44,246 nt of DNA from Verrucomicrobiota bacterium (GCA_004293445.1 RDYP01000020.1:1-44246); one strand, 5' to 3'. Counted from the first letter of the stretch, positions 1 through 8,961 are shown. Made by a program: numbers and translations. Notes: a model not told the origin generated them from the sequence alone.

Positions 1-13
1 CACCAAAGTTAAC

Positions 14-48
14 ATGGCCGCCGATTCTCGGCCATTTCACGCTATAAT
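14..48 (+). promoter_or_regulatory. Putative promoter with upstream dyad for the FHA gene
   Basis: A perfect -10 hexamer TATAAT lies at 43-48. Just before it is an inverted repeat, ATGGCCG at 14-20 and CGGCCAT at 29-35 with an 8-nt loop. I see no convincing -35 box. The dyad could be an operator or the terminator of a gene to the left of the window. Between the promoter and the gene the segment TCCCGTTTTGC occurs twice (52-62 and 75-85). The assignment as promoter of the gene at 171 is inference from position. Confidence 0.4.
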
Positions 49-170
49 TTGTCCCGTTTTGCCCCGGCAAGAAATCCCGTTTTGCTCCGTCGCCCACACG
101 CCGGAGTTTTTTCCGTGCAGGCCCGCAGGATTTCCCGCTAGAACCAATCGAGACCCAATCTTCAGTCATC

Positions 171-782
171 ATGCCACGCGTCATCATCACCGCTCCGAAC
201 CGCACGCCACAGCCCTACCGATTTCAGCTCGATCGCCAAAAAGTTCAAATCGGCCGTGGTAGCGAGAACGATATCGTCCTCGATTGCAGCTCGGTATCCG
301 TGCGCCACGCCATGATGGAGCGCATCGAAGGTGGCTACCAACTGCGCGATCTCGGATCGACAAATGGCATCAAACTCGACGGTGACCTCGAAAGCCTCAT
401 CCCCCTCCGTCATGGCCTCTCGGTCAAGATCGGCGATGTCGCCTTCGACTTTACCCTGAGCGACGAAGAACGCGAGGCGCTCAATCGTGAGAAGCCCATG
501 GAGGAATCCCCTCTCATCCGCGAAGAGGAATCCTCTCTTTCAGCTCCGCCAGCGCCTAAAGCTCCGCCAGCACCGCGCAGGGCCGTCGCTTCGTCAAAAG
601 CACCGAGCTCGATGGCCAGTTTTTTGATGACCCTTCTTTTTCTCACCTTGGCACTCGCGGCTTTCTGGATCGGCCTCGAAGTCCGCCACCAAAAGGACAC
701 TGGCAAATCTTTGTTGAGGGAAATGCGGGCGGGCTCGTCCGACGCAGCGAAGCCCCTCAACTCCGAGCCTGCTCCGAAATAA
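171..782 (+). CDS. FHA-domain protein with one transmembrane helix
   Basis: A 203-residue protein with an N-terminal forkhead-associated domain (about residues 5-85), a phosphothreonine-binding module. The classic signature residues are visible: GRGSENDI, SVRHA and STNG. A linker rich in Pro, Ala and Glu follows (about 105-145), then a hydrophobic helix at about 148-170 (SFLMTLLFLTLALAAFWIG) and a short polar tail. The topology suggests an FHA domain on one side of the membrane tethered by a C-terminal anchor, with the FHA domain probably cytoplasmic. No kinase or secretion gene is adjacent, so the partner is unknown. The start ATG is the first in frame after the TATAAT element. FHA identity is secure; the cellular role is not. 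Confidence 0.8.
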   Translation: MPRVIITAPNRTPQPYRFQLDRQKVQIGRGSENDIVLDCSSVSVRHAMMERIEGGYQLRDLGSTNGIKLDGDLESLIPLRHGLSVKIGDVAFDFTLSDEEREALNREKPMEESPLIREEESSLSAPPAPKAPPAPRRAVASSKAPSSMASFLMTLLFLTLALAAFWIGLEVRHQKDTGKSLLREMRAGSSDAAKPLNSEPAPK

Positions 783-814
783 GCGGGCTCACCGGAAGAG
801 GTCGCTGGAATATG

Positions 815-867
815 CTTGCCCGGCGGCAAGTCGCTGCTACTCCCCCGGCGCGGCCTCTCAGCCGCGC
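815..867 (+). terminator. Two hairpins after the FHA gene
   Basis: Two stem-loops lie in the 209-bp gap before the helicase: CTTGCC/GGCAAG with a CGGC loop (815-830) and GCGCGGC/GCCGCGC with a 6-nt loop (848-867). Neither is followed by a T tract. They may act in termination, or be copies of a short dispersed GC-rich palindrome. Nothing else recognisable is in the gap. Confidence 0.35.
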
Positions 868-991
868 GGAGTCCATAAAATGGCTCCAGCCCTTTTCCGG
901 TCTTCATCGATGAGAGATGGTTCGGGGACCTCCTGAAACGCTCATCGACACCGCCAGCCGCCGAAACTCCGTGCGGGCAGGCATCCAAGAC

Positions 992-2323
992 ATGACCCCG
1001 ACCACGTTCGAAGCGCTGCCCCTCGCCGCGCCACTTCATCGCGTTTTGCGCGAACTTGAATACTCCACACCCTCCCCCATCCAAGCGCAGGCCATTCCGC
1101 TGCTGCTCGATGGACGGGATCTCCTTGGTTGCGCCCAGACCGGCACCGGAAAAACCGCCAGTTTCGCGCTGCCGATCCTGCACTCGCTCCACGAAAATCC
1201 ACGCCAAGCGAAAGCCAAAAGCGCCCGCACCCTCGTCCTCACACCGACCCGCGAACTCGCCGTTCAGGTCGCCAAAAGCTTTGCCACCTACGGCAAGCAC
1301 GTCCGCTTCCGCCAAACGATGATCTATGGCGGCGTCGGCCAAAATCCCCAGATCAGCGCCATGCGCGGTGGTGTCGACGTCCTCGTTGCCACCCCGGGCC
1401 GCCTGCTCGATCTCATCGATCAACGCCACGTCGATCTCTCCGGTGTGGAATTTTTCGTGCTCGATGAAGTCGACCGCATGCTCGACATGGGTTTCCTGCG
1501 CGATGTCAAAAAGATCGTCGCCCTGCTTCCTGCGAAACGCCAATCGCTGTTCTTTTCCGCAACCCTCGCACCAAGCATCGTTCAGTTGGCGGAAAGCATC
1601 CTCCACAATCCCGCACGCGTCACCATCCAACCGGAAACCACCACCGCGGAGCGGATCGAGCAAAAGGTCTGCTTCGTCACCAAGGAAGCCAAACGACCTC
1701 TTCTGGAGCAACTCCTCGCCGACCAAACCAAAGCGGAAGCCGCGCGGCTAACCATCGTGTTCAGCCGCACCAAACACGGTGCCAACAAACTCGCCAAGAG
1801 CCTTTGCACCGCGGGCTTCCAGGCCGATGCGATCCACGGGAACAAGTCCCAAGCGCAGCGCGAAAAAGCGCTAGAACGCTTCCGCAAAGGCCTCACCCCG
1901 GTTCTGGTCGCCACCGACGTCGCCGCACGCGGTGTCGACGTGAAAGACGTGGGACTTGTCGTGAACTACGACTTGCCAAACGAACCCGAAGCCTACGTCC
2001 ACCGCATCGGCCGCACCGGACGAGCTGGAGCCGACGGCCTCTCCGTCTCCTTTTGCTCGGACGAGGAACTCGACTACCTGCGCGATATCGAAAAAATCAT
2101 TCGCATGTCGGTTCCTGTCTGGACCGGACACGATCACCACGACGCGGGTCTTGCCGAGCGCTACGCACGCGGCGGCCGGGGAGCGCCACCGAAAAAAGTC
2201 CAGCAGGGTCGTGGCGGATCCCGCAATCACGGAGGCGGCAACGCAACGGGGGGCCATCAAGCTTCGGCCAACTCGGGCGGACGCGGACGCAACGGTCGCC
2301 GACCTTCACATTCCGGCCGCTAA
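992..2323 (+). CDS. DEAD-box ATP-dependent RNA helicase
   Basis: A 443-residue RNA helicase of the RhlE/DeaD type, remodelling RNA in the cytoplasm. Motifs in order: Q-motif region (YSTPSPIQAQAIP), Walker A AQTGTGKT, PTREL, TPGR, motif II DEVD (alanine replaced by valine), SAT, then in the second RecA lobe ARGVDV and HRIGRTGR. The tail after about residue 370 is basic and Gly/Arg-rich with RGG-like stretches, typical of RNA-binding extensions. An upstream in-frame ATG at 917 exists, but the extra 25 residues do not resemble the family, and 992 places the conserved FEALPL-type start at the N-terminus. The gene ends in a good rho-independent terminator. Exact subfamily is uncertain. Confidence 0.93.
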   Translation: MTPTTFEALPLAAPLHRVLRELEYSTPSPIQAQAIPLLLDGRDLLGCAQTGTGKTASFALPILHSLHENPRQAKAKSARTLVLTPTRELAVQVAKSFATYGKHVRFRQTMIYGGVGQNPQISAMRGGVDVLVATPGRLLDLIDQRHVDLSGVEFFVLDEVDRMLDMGFLRDVKKIVALLPAKRQSLFFSATLAPSIVQLAESILHNPARVTIQPETTTAERIEQKVCFVTKEAKRPLLEQLLADQTKAEAARLTIVFSRTKHGANKLAKSLCTAGFQADAIHGNKSQAQREKALERFRKGLTPVLVATDVAARGVDVKDVGLVVNYDLPNEPEAYVHRIGRTGRAGADGLSVSFCSDEELDYLRDIEKIIRMSVPVWTGHDHHDAGLAERYARGGRGAPPKKVQQGRGGSRNHGGGNATGGHQASANSGGRGRNGRRPSHSGR

Positions 2324-2362
2324 GCAACACCGCTCTGCCACATTCACCAACGCATCGAAAGG

Positions 2363-2391
2363 GCCGCCCCACCACCGGGCGGCTCTTTTTT
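2363..2391 (+). terminator. Rho-independent terminator of the helicase gene
   Basis: GCCGCCC (2363-2369) pairs with GGGCGGC (2377-2383) around a 7-nt loop and is followed by TCTTTTTT. This separates the helicase from the arsenic operon. Confidence 0.85.
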
Positions 2392-2447
2392 GTCAGTTTA
2401 AAAAGCCACCGAAGCCTCACATCGGAAATTCCCTTGCCCATACTGAG

Positions 2448-2466
2448 ATTCATCGTAACGATGAAT
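2448..2466 (+). promoter_or_regulatory. Perfect dyad operator, probable ArsR site
   Basis: ATTCATCG (2448-2455) and CGATGAAT (2459-2466) form a perfect 8-bp inverted repeat around TAA. It covers the first possible arsR start codon (2461). The size and AT-rich arms fit ArsR/SmtB operators. A weak promoter can be drawn with TTGCCC at 2434 and TAACGA at 2456, which would put the -10 box inside the operator. Autorepression is the family norm and is inferred here. Confidence 0.6.
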
Positions 2467-2853
2467 CCCGTCATGACAAATGCCGTCACGTTTACCCGTG
2501 CCCTCGCCGACGATACCCGTTGGCGGATCGTCCGGCTGGTGATGGATCACGCCCTCTGCGTTTGCGAACTGGCCGACATCCTCGGCATGCCGCAATCCTC
2601 CGTCTCCAGTCACGTCCAGGTCATTCGCAAAGCGGGTCTACTCGAGAGCGAGAAATGCGAAAAGTGGACCTACTTTCGCATCACTCGCCAGTACCTTCCG
2701 CTCGTTCGCAGCATTGTTCGACATTTCGCCGAAGGGGCACTCGACACGAACGATGCCACCAAGGCGGCAGAGCGCCTTTCCGAGAGAGAAAATTCCTGCT
2801 GCCCCGGCCCTAAAAGACTCGCCACCCGACGCAAAGCCAAAGCCACCCCATGA
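2461..2853 (+). CDS. arsR: ArsR-family metalloregulator (arsenic operon repressor)
   Basis: A winged-helix repressor that dissociates from DNA on binding As(III) or Sb(III). About 130 residues: the family start region TRALADDTRWRIV, then ALCVCEL, the CVC-type metalloid site in the recognition-helix region, then SSVSSHVQVIRKAGLLES as the HTH and wing. The C-terminus carries a further vicinal Cys pair (ENSCCPGP) that could supply additional thiol ligands. The start is ambiguous: ATG at 2461 lies inside the operator dyad, and a second ATG at 2473 gives MTNAVTFTRAL, which fits family lengths well and might be translated from a leaderless message. The stop overlaps the next start (ATGA), so the gene heads the ars operon. 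Confidence 0.9.
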   Translation: MNPVMTNAVTFTRALADDTRWRIVRLVMDHALCVCELADILGMPQSSVSSHVQVIRKAGLLESEKCEKWTYFRITRQYLPLVRSIVRHFAEGALDTNDATKAAERLSERENSCCPGPKRLATRRKAKATP

Positions 2854-3329
2854 ACCTCTCCACGCTCAAATTCCTCCTCGGTCATCACGCCGACCGTCAC
2901 TTCCGCATACAACTCCCCGACGGCGAAGCGGTTCCCGTATCCTTCCATGTCACCGAAGTCGGACGCGTCCAAAAGACCTTCCTCGACTGCGGCGGAAAGC
3001 TCCGCGAGTCCACCACCTGCCAGCTCCAAATCTGGGTCGGCGAAGACTACGATCACCGCATCGAAACCGGCAAAATGGCCGCCATTCTCGAGAAGGCGAA
3101 GTCCTATCTCCCCGACGATTCGATCCCCGTGGAGATCGAATACGAAGACCGGGTGATCTCCCAATACACCATCGCCGGTCACGAAATCGCCGCGGATGCC
3201 GTCATCCTCCAGCTCGCCCACAAGCACACCGAGTGCCTCGCCCCCGAGCTCTGCGGCCTACCCTCTATCCAACGCCTACCCTCCATCGGCGGCACCAACC
3301 CCTGCTGCGGCCCCACTGGCTGCTGTTAG
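2850..3329 (+). CDS. DUF6428-type protein of the arsenic operon
   Basis: A 159-residue soluble protein without signal peptide or membrane helix. It resembles DUF6428 proteins, which I know from ars operons of Bacteroidetes and relatives; function is not established. The body is a predicted alpha/beta domain starting TLKFLLGHHADRHFRIQLP. The C-terminus is striking: LCGLPSIQRLPSIGGTNP is followed by CCGPTGCC, giving five Cys in the last 30 residues, a plausible As(III) or metal site. Its start overlaps the arsR stop and the aquaporin starts 3 bp after its stop, so all are translated from one message. An arsenite-binding or delivery role is inference from the Cys cluster and neighbours only. Confidence 0.75.
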   Translation: MNLSTLKFLLGHHADRHFRIQLPDGEAVPVSFHVTEVGRVQKTFLDCGGKLRESTTCQLQIWVGEDYDHRIETGKMAAILEKAKSYLPDDSIPVEIEYEDRVISQYTIAGHEIAADAVILQLAHKHTECLAPELCGLPSIQRLPSIGGTNPCCGPTGCC

Positions 3330-3332
3330 ATC

Positions 3333-4001
3333 ATGAGACGCCTCCTCGCCGAATTTCTCGGCACTTTCATCATGGTCTTCGCCGGAACCGGAGCCATCGT
3401 CATCGATCCCATCTCCGGCGGTGCCATCGGCCACGCCGGGATCGCCCTGACCTTCGGCCTGGTGGTTCTCGCCATGATCTACAGCTTCGGTGACATCAGC
3501 GGCGCCCACCTGAACCCCGCCGTCACGATCGGCTTCGCCACGGCGAAACGCTTTCCTTGGCCCGATGTCCCATCCTACCTCGCCGCCCAATTGATCGGCG
3601 CCCTCGCGGCCAGCGGTTTGCTCAAGCTCCTCTTCCCCAGCCCCGGCACACTCGGTGCCACCCTCCCCGCCGGTAGCGCATCGCAAAGTTTCATCCTCGA
3701 AGTCGTCCTCACCGCGATCCTCATGCTCGTTATCCTCTGCGTCTCCACGGGAGCGAAGGAGAAAGGCATCACCGCGGGCATCGCGATTGGCGCAGTCGTC
3801 GCACTCGAAGCCATGTTCGCCGGACCGATCTGCGGAGCCTCGATGAATCCCGCTCGTTCCCTCGCCCCGGCCCTCGTCAGCGGCCACCTCGAGCATCTCT
3901 GGCTCTATCCCACCGCGACCCTTCTCGGCGCGCTCATTGCCGTCGCGACCCACCACTTTCTCCGCGATACAACAACCTTTCATTCCATCACGAAACCATG
4001 A
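3333..4001 (+). CDS. aqpS: MIP/aquaporin channel, AqpS-like
   Basis: A 222-residue major intrinsic protein with six membrane helices and two half-helix loops bearing the NPA boxes ([10 protein letters not shown] near residue 64 and [10 protein letters not shown] near 172). Channels of this class pass water, glycerol or uncharged As(OH)3. It lies between DUF6428 and arsC, and its stop overlaps the arsC start (ATGA). In Sinorhizobium meliloti a channel, AqpS, takes the place of the arsenite pump: arsenate is reduced inside and arsenite flows out downhill. The operon here has the same logic because no arsB or acr3 is present. The symbol is by context and analogy; substrate selectivity cannot be read securely from the sequence. 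Confidence 0.85.
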   Translation: MRRLLAEFLGTFIMVFAGTGAIVIDPISGGAIGHAGIALTFGLVVLAMIYSFGDISGAHLNPAVTIGFATAKRFPWPDVPSYLAAQLIGALAASGLLKLLFPSPGTLGATLPAGSASQSFILEVVLTAILMLVILCVSTGAKEKGITAGIAIGAVVALEAMFAGPICGASMNPARSLAPALVSGHLEHLWLYPTATLLGALIAVATHHFLRDTTTFHSITKP

Positions 4002-4420
4002 AACCGACTGTCCTCATTCTCTGCACCGGCAACTCCTGCCGCTCCCACATGGCCGAAGGCATCCTGCGCGCTGCCGCTGGCGATCGGCTCGATGTCCAGA
4101 GCGCCGGCTCCAAGCCCGCCGGGTACGTGCACCCGCTCGCCATCAAGGCACTGGCCGAGATCGACATCGACATCTCCACCCATCATTCAAAGCACATGGA
4201 CGAGTTCCTTTCGCAAGATGTGGAAACCGTCATCACCGTCTGCGGCAACGCCGACCAGGTCTGCCCGATGTTTCCCGGCCAGCTCAATCGATACCACTGG
4301 GGCTTCGACGACCCCGCCCACGCCACTGGTAGCGAAGACGAGCAGATGGCCGTTTTCCGCCGCGTGCGCGACGAGATCCGCAAGGTTTTCGAAGCCTATG
4401 CCGCAGGCCGACGGGCATAA
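3998..4420 (+). CDS. arsC: Arsenate reductase, low-MW phosphatase type
   Basis: A 140-residue enzyme that reduces As(V) to As(III) using a Cys relay, normally recharged by thioredoxin. The P-loop CTGNSCR (CX5R) sits at residues 9-15. The two relay Cys occur in [10 protein letters not shown] with the expected six-residue spacing. The FDDPA segment supplies the general-acid Asp. Length fits the Staphylococcus pI258-type ArsC rather than the glutaredoxin-type E. coli enzyme. Last gene of the ars operon, overlapping the aquaporin gene by four bases; 90 bp separate it from the alkaline phosphatase gene. Arsenite produced here is presumably released through the channel encoded upstream. Confidence 0.93.
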   Translation: MKPTVLILCTGNSCRSHMAEGILRAAAGDRLDVQSAGSKPAGYVHPLAIKALAEIDIDISTHHSKHMDEFLSQDVETVITVCGNADQVCPMFPGQLNRYHWGFDDPAHATGSEDEQMAVFRRVRDEIRKVFEAYAAGRRA

Positions 4421-4510
4421 GGCTCGCCGACCCTCTCGGGAGCAGAGTCGATTCTCCCTCCCATTGATCTTGAGCGAAGCGCGGCATCAGCAAGACTTTC
4501 CCATCCGTCC

Positions 4511-5905
4511 ATGAAATCTTCACGCCGCCAACTCCTCCACGCCGGGCTTTTCGGCAGCATCGGCAGCCTGTTGCCCGGCAGTGCCGCCGAGGCTTCTTCC
4601 CCCACGCGGAAACGAGTCCGCGGCGTTGTTTTCATGGTCTCCGATGGCATGAGCCACGGCGTCCTGCCATTGGCGGAAGCACTCTCGCAGCAAACCCGCA
4701 AACGCCCGACACGCTGGTGGGAACTCATGCAGTCCCCACGTGCCGTCCAAGGCATGATGGACAACGCCTCGGCCGATTCCCTCGTCACTGATTCCGCTGC
4801 CGCCTCGTCCGCGTGGGGCGGCGGCCAAAGGGTCCCGAACGGCCGAATCAACGTGACCGCGAAGAACCAGCACCTCGAGCCGATCGGTGCCACCCTGCGT
4901 GCAAAAAAATGCCGCCTCGGCCTCGTCACCACCGCCACCATCACCCACGCCACACCCGCAGGCTTCGCAGCGAATGCCGTGGACCGCGACGACGAGCAAT
5001 CCATCGCCCCGCAGTTCCTCGACCGCGTGGAAATCGCTCTTGGCGGCGGCTCGCAGTTCTTCGACCCGGCCTTGCGCGACGACCACCGCAACGTCTTCGG
5101 CGACTTCGCAAAAGCAGGTTACCAAATCCTGCGCGACCGCAGCGAACTCCTCGCCTCTTCTTCGCCACGCCTGCTCGGAACCTTCGCCAGCGGCCACCTG
5201 CCTTACTCCGTCGACCGTCGGCACGACGCAATGCTTGCGAAGAACATTCCCACCCTCGCGGAAATGGCCACTGCTGCTCTGAAGCGCTTCCTCCCCGGCC
5301 AGGCACCCTTTCTTCTGCAAATCGAAGGCGCGCGCATCGACCACGCCGCCCACGCTAATGACATCGCCGGCCTGCTCGGCGACCAGCTGGCCTTTGACGA
5401 TGCCATCGCGACCGTGCTGAGCACCCTCTCCGGACACGACGATATCTTGGTCGTCATCACCAGCGACCATGGAAACTCCAACCCCGGCCTCAACGGCATG
5501 GGCGATTCCTATCGCCACAGCAACGATCACTTCCGCCGCATCGCCGCGATCCGATCCTCCCACGAACGACTCTTCGCCGACTGGAGCGCGAAAAAAGGCA
5601 GCCCGAAAGAACTCGCAACACTGATTCACGAGAGGCTCGGCTTTCACCCCGATCCCAAGGAGACCGCAACCTTGCTCGATACCATCGGCGGCAAACCCGT
5701 CGCGGAATGGAACCACCTCCTCGCCAATCCCTCCGGCATCCTCGGCCAGCTTGCAGGCAATCACAGCGGCATCGGCTGGACCGGCACCGTCCACACTGCC
5801 GACCTCACGCCCATCACCTCCATCGGCCCGCAGGCGGAGCGCTTCCACGGCCTAGTCCGCAACGACAGCGTGCATGAAAAGCTACTGGAAATTCTGCTAG
5901 GGTAG
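4511..5905 (+). CDS. Secreted alkaline phosphatase, Tat-exported
   Basis: A 464-residue PhoA-superfamily phosphomonoesterase. The N-terminus SSRRQLLHAGLFGSIGSLL has a twin-arginine motif and a hydrophobic stretch, so periplasmic export in folded form is likely. Metal and catalytic residues are visible: MVSDGMSHG near the start of the mature domain, VTDSAAASSAW with the nucleophilic Ser (about residue 97), EGARIDHAAHAND with metal ligands, and TSDHGNSNPG, where PhoA-type enzymes usually read T-A-D-H-E. The last motif therefore departs from the classic form. It follows the ars operon by 90 bp and may be independent. Arsenate mimics phosphate, so proximity is suggestive but not proof of shared regulation. 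Confidence 0.85.
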   Translation: MKSSRRQLLHAGLFGSIGSLLPGSAAEASSPTRKRVRGVVFMVSDGMSHGVLPLAEALSQQTRKRPTRWWELMQSPRAVQGMMDNASADSLVTDSAAASSAWGGGQRVPNGRINVTAKNQHLEPIGATLRAKKCRLGLVTTATITHATPAGFAANAVDRDDEQSIAPQFLDRVEIALGGGSQFFDPALRDDHRNVFGDFAKAGYQILRDRSELLASSSPRLLGTFASGHLPYSVDRRHDAMLAKNIPTLAEMATAALKRFLPGQAPFLLQIEGARIDHAAHANDIAGLLGDQLAFDDAIATVLSTLSGHDDILVVITSDHGNSNPGLNGMGDSYRHSNDHFRRIAAIRSSHERLFADWSAKKGSPKELATLIHERLGFHPDPKETATLLDTIGGKPVAEWNHLLANPSGILGQLAGNHSGIGWTGTVHTADLTPITSIGPQAERFHGLVRNDSVHEKLLEILLG

Positions 5906-6000
5906 CAGCGCAACTTTGCAACTGGCCTGCTTCTCGCAGCCCGCCCCTCCTGCGCCCCCGAACCTCTCCTCTCCCCAAGAAAGAGCCATGCCACGTCGCG

Positions 6001-6015
6001 ATGAGCAGTGCTCAT
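6001..6015 (+). promoter_or_regulatory. 15-bp palindrome upstream of the nitrate reductase gene
   Basis: ATGAGCA (6001-6007), a central G, and TGCTCAT (6009-6015) form a perfect dyad 85 bp before the nitrate reductase start. It is the only clear symmetric element in the 195-bp gap. It could be an operator for nitrogen control; the regulator is unknown. Confidence 0.4.
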
Positions 6016-6100
6016 GCAACGGATGACCCGGCGCCACCACCTTTCCGCATGGCAGCCAAGCGACACGCACGCTCCTTGCTTGGAAAACCAAACCCACCCG

Positions 6101-8305
6101 ATGCTCTCCAAATTCCTCAAGCAACATAGCGGCCCCCTGACCGCCGATCTTGTCCAAGAACCCGGTCATTTCGGCCTCGGAAAAATACCCTCCCGCCTCA
6201 AGCCCCACGCCACCACCACTTCAATCTGCGGTTACTGCGCGACCGGCTGCCAACTCAAGCTCCACTTGGACGAACACGGCCAGGCCATCAATCTCAGCCC
6301 CCAGTCCGGCTACCCGGTCAATCTCGGCATGGCCTGCCCAAAAGGCTGGCAAGCGCTCGATCCCCTCGATGCCCCCGACCGCGCGACCACACCCCTCTTC
6401 CGCGATGCCACGGGCAGGCACTCACCCATCACCTGGACCGAAGCGCTCGACATCTTCACGTCCCGACTGAAATCCATCCGCGCGGAACACGGCCACGAAT
6501 CCGTCGCCTTCCTCTCCACCGGCCAGATCCCCTTCGAGGAAATGGCCTTCCTCGGCTGCCTCTTCAAGTTCGGGATGGGCTTCCTCCACGGCGATGCCAA
6601 CACCCGCCAGTGCATGGCCACCGCCGTCACCGCCTACAAGCAGTCCTTCGGTTTCGACGCCCCGCCCTACACTTACGCCGACTTCGAGGAAAGCGATGTC
6701 ATCGTCCTCGTCGGCTCCAATCTCTGCATCGCCCATCCCATCCTCTGGCAGCGGATCATGCGGAATCCGCGCGATCCGAAAATCATCGTCATCGACCCCC
6801 GCGCCACCGAGACCGCCCAAGCCGCGAGCCAACACATCGCTCTCCGGCCAAAAGGCGACCTGCCGCTCTTCTACGCACTTGCCCACTGCATCCTGCGCGA
6901 CGGCAGGACCGACCCTGCCTCGCTCGCCCGCTGCGATGGCCTCGACGAATTCACCGCCTTCCTCGGCGATTACCCACCCGCCGCCGTCACCGATGCCACC
7001 GGGCTGGATATCGATGCCATCGAGACCCTCGCCCGCACGGTGTCCGAACCCGGCAAACGCGTGTCCTGGTGGTGGACCATGGGCGTCAACCAGTCCTACG
7101 AGGGCGTCCGTGCCGCTCAGGCGATGATCAACCTCGCACTCATCACCGGCAACATCGGCAAGCCCGGCACCGGCGCGAACTCCATCACCGGCCAGTGCAA
7201 CGCGATGGGCTCGCGGCTGTTCTCAAATACGACATCCCTCGTGGGTGGCCACGACTTCGCCGACCCCGAACACCGCGCGAAAGTCTCCGACGGCCTCGGC
7301 ATCCCGCTGGAAAACATCACCGCCGAACCCTCCCTCGCCTACGACCAAATTTTCGATGCCGTCGAGGCCGGCAGGATCAAGGCCCTGTGGATCATCGCCA
7401 CCAATCCCTTCCACTCCTGGATCGACCGCGCCCGCCTCGATCGCCTCCGCGACAAGCTCGACCTCCTCGTCGTGCAGGACATGTACCACAATACCGAAAG
7501 CGCCCTCGCGGCCGACCTCATCCTGCCCGCCGCAGGCTGGGGCGAGAAAGAGGGCTGCTTCATCAATTCAGAGCGCCGCATCGGCACCCTCAAGGCCGTT
7601 CGCCAAGCTCCGGGCCTCGCGCTCTCCGACTTCCGCATTTTCCGCCTGATCGCCAACGCCTGGGGCTGCGGCGAACTCTTCACACAGTGGACCGACCCCC
7701 AAGCCGCCTTCAAGCTGCTGCGCGACCTGACCGCAAACCGCCCCTGCGATATCACCGGCATCGACGACTACGAAATGATCGATCGCCTCGGAGGCATCCA
7801 GTGGCCCTGGCCAAAGGACAGCTCCAGAAATTCATCCACCACGTCCGGAGAACGACGCCTCTTCGCGGACGGCAATTACTACACACCTAGTGGCAAGGCC
7901 AAACTCCTCTTCTCCCCCCCGGCCCCGCCGCCAGAAGCCGCAGACGCCGACTTTCCTTTCACCCTCCTCACTGGCCGCGGTACCAGCAGTCAATGGCACA
8001 CCCAGAGCCGCACCGCGAAGTCCGATATCCTCCGCAAACTCTCCCCCGCCGCGCCTTACATCGAGATCCACCCGGACGACGCCGCTCGCCTTGGACTCAA
8101 GGAGCACGACCTCGCCCGCATTCGCTCGCGGCGCGGCGAGATGCTCGCAAGCGTCTATCTCGCCCCCACCATGCGCCCCAGCCAAGTCTTCCTCCCCATG
8201 CACTACCCCGAGGTCAACCGCCTGACCCACCCCTCCTTCGACCCCCACTCCCGCCAACCCAACTACAAGGCCTGCGCCGTCTCCATCACGAGCGCCCACC
8301 CTTGA
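6101..8305 (+). CDS. nasA: Assimilatory nitrate reductase catalytic subunit
   Basis: A 734-residue molybdopterin oxidoreductase that reduces nitrate to nitrite in the cytoplasm. The N-terminal [4Fe-4S] ligands are in [11 protein letters not shown] and GMACPKGW (about residues 45-90). The body contains the bis-MGD domains, and [19 protein letters not shown] matches the signature of NarB/NasA assimilatory enzymes. The C-terminus ([18 protein letters not shown] onward) is the molydopterin dinucleotide-binding domain. There is no signal peptide, no C-terminal [2Fe-2S] or NADH module, and no small subunit next door, so ferredoxin or flavodoxin is the likely electron donor. In-frame ATGs at 6008 and 6014 lie in or beside the palindrome; 6101 ([12 protein letters not shown]) fits the family start. 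No nitrite reductase or transporter is in the window. Confidence 0.9.
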   Translation: MLSKFLKQHSGPLTADLVQEPGHFGLGKIPSRLKPHATTTSICGYCATGCQLKLHLDEHGQAINLSPQSGYPVNLGMACPKGWQALDPLDAPDRATTPLFRDATGRHSPITWTEALDIFTSRLKSIRAEHGHESVAFLSTGQIPFEEMAFLGCLFKFGMGFLHGDANTRQCMATAVTAYKQSFGFDAPPYTYADFEESDVIVLVGSNLCIAHPILWQRIMRNPRDPKIIVIDPRATETAQAASQHIALRPKGDLPLFYALAHCILRDGRTDPASLARCDGLDEFTAFLGDYPPAAVTDATGLDIDAIETLARTVSEPGKRVSWWWTMGVNQSYEGVRAAQAMINLALITGNIGKPGTGANSITGQCNAMGSRLFSNTTSLVGGHDFADPEHRAKVSDGLGIPLENITAEPSLAYDQIFDAVEAGRIKALWIIATNPFHSWIDRARLDRLRDKLDLLVVQDMYHNTESALAADLILPAAGWGEKEGCFINSERRIGTLKAVRQAPGLALSDFRIFRLIANAWGCGELFTQWTDPQAAFKLLRDLTANRPCDITGIDDYEMIDRLGGIQWPWPKDSSRNSSTTSGERRLFADGNYYTPSGKAKLLFSPPAPPPEAADADFPFTLLTGRGTSSQWHTQSRTAKSDILRKLSPAAPYIEIHPDDAARLGLKEHDLARIRSRRGEMLASVYLAPTMRPSQVFLPMHYPEVNRLTHPSFDPHSRQPNYKACAVSITSAHP

Positions 8306-8417
8306 GAAGCAGCGCCACTCCTGCCGCGCCTACCCAGCCCCGACGCATCACCCTCACCCGAAACCCATCGGCGCACTTGTCTCGCGAATCTTTTCGCACG
8401 AACGTCATCCCACCACC

Positions 8418-8903
8418 GTGACCCGCGCCGTCATCCACGCCCTCTACACCTCGCCCGGACACAACTACTTCGGCCACCATGAGCAGCCGCCGGGCGAGCA
8501 CCCGATTCTTGCGCACGATTCCGTCGAACTCATCGCCGGCAAAGGCATCCCCGGCGACCGCTTCTTCGACTGGAAAGACGACTACAAGGGCCAACTCGCC
8601 CTAATCGATGCCGCCGTGATCGACGCCATCCGCATCCACGCCGGGAACCCGACCCTCGATGCCTCCGTCTTCCGCCGCAACGTCGTGACCTCGGGCATCG
8701 AACTCAACCGCCTCGTCGGCCGCGTCTTCCGCCTCGGCGATGTCCTACTGGAAGGCACCCAAAAATGTGCCCCATGCTACTGGATGGACCAGGCCTGCGG
8801 CAAAGCCGGCACCGAGAAACTCATGCACAACCGCGGCGGCCTCCGCTGCAAGATCCTCGAAGGCGGCACCCTCCGACTCGGCGAGACTGACTTCGTCGGC
8901 TGA
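8418..8903 (+). CDS. MOSC-domain protein
   Basis: A 161-residue MOSC domain, the beta-barrel fold of molybdenum cofactor sulfurases and YiiM/mARC-like proteins. Visible features: LYTSPGHNYFGHH at the N-terminus, AGKGIPGDRFF, FRRNVVTSGIELNRLVG, and KCAPCYWMDQACG, containing the conserved Cys. The start is GTG at 8418. It lies 112 bp after the nitrate reductase, and MOSC genes are frequently found beside molybdoenzyme genes, so a part in Mo-cofactor handling or in reduction of N-hydroxylated compounds is plausible. The exact reaction is unknown. Confidence 0.85.
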   Translation: MTRAVIHALYTSPGHNYFGHHEQPPGEHPILAHDSVELIAGKGIPGDRFFDWKDDYKGQLALIDAAVIDAIRIHAGNPTLDASVFRRNVVTSGIELNRLVGRVFRLGDVLLEGTQKCAPCYWMDQACGKAGTEKLMHNRGGLRCKILEGGTLRLGETDFVG

Positions 8904-8961
8904 ATCAACGTCGCCTTCTTCCTTGGACCGGACACGCCGCCACTGCTAGCCTCGCCCCGCC

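Noticed and set aside
917-991. N-terminal extension of the helicase from ATG 917
   Set aside because: The extra residues do not resemble DEAD-box N-termini and the start at 992 aligns with the family.
410-1726. Long minus-strand frame of 438 codons over the FHA and helicase genes
   Set aside because: It runs across two well supported plus-strand genes, has no recognisable domains and is a shadow of the GC-rich codon usage.
4520-5848. Minus-strand frame of 442 codons
   Set aside because: Antisense of the alkaline phosphatase gene; low-complexity Gly/Ala/Val composition with no motif.
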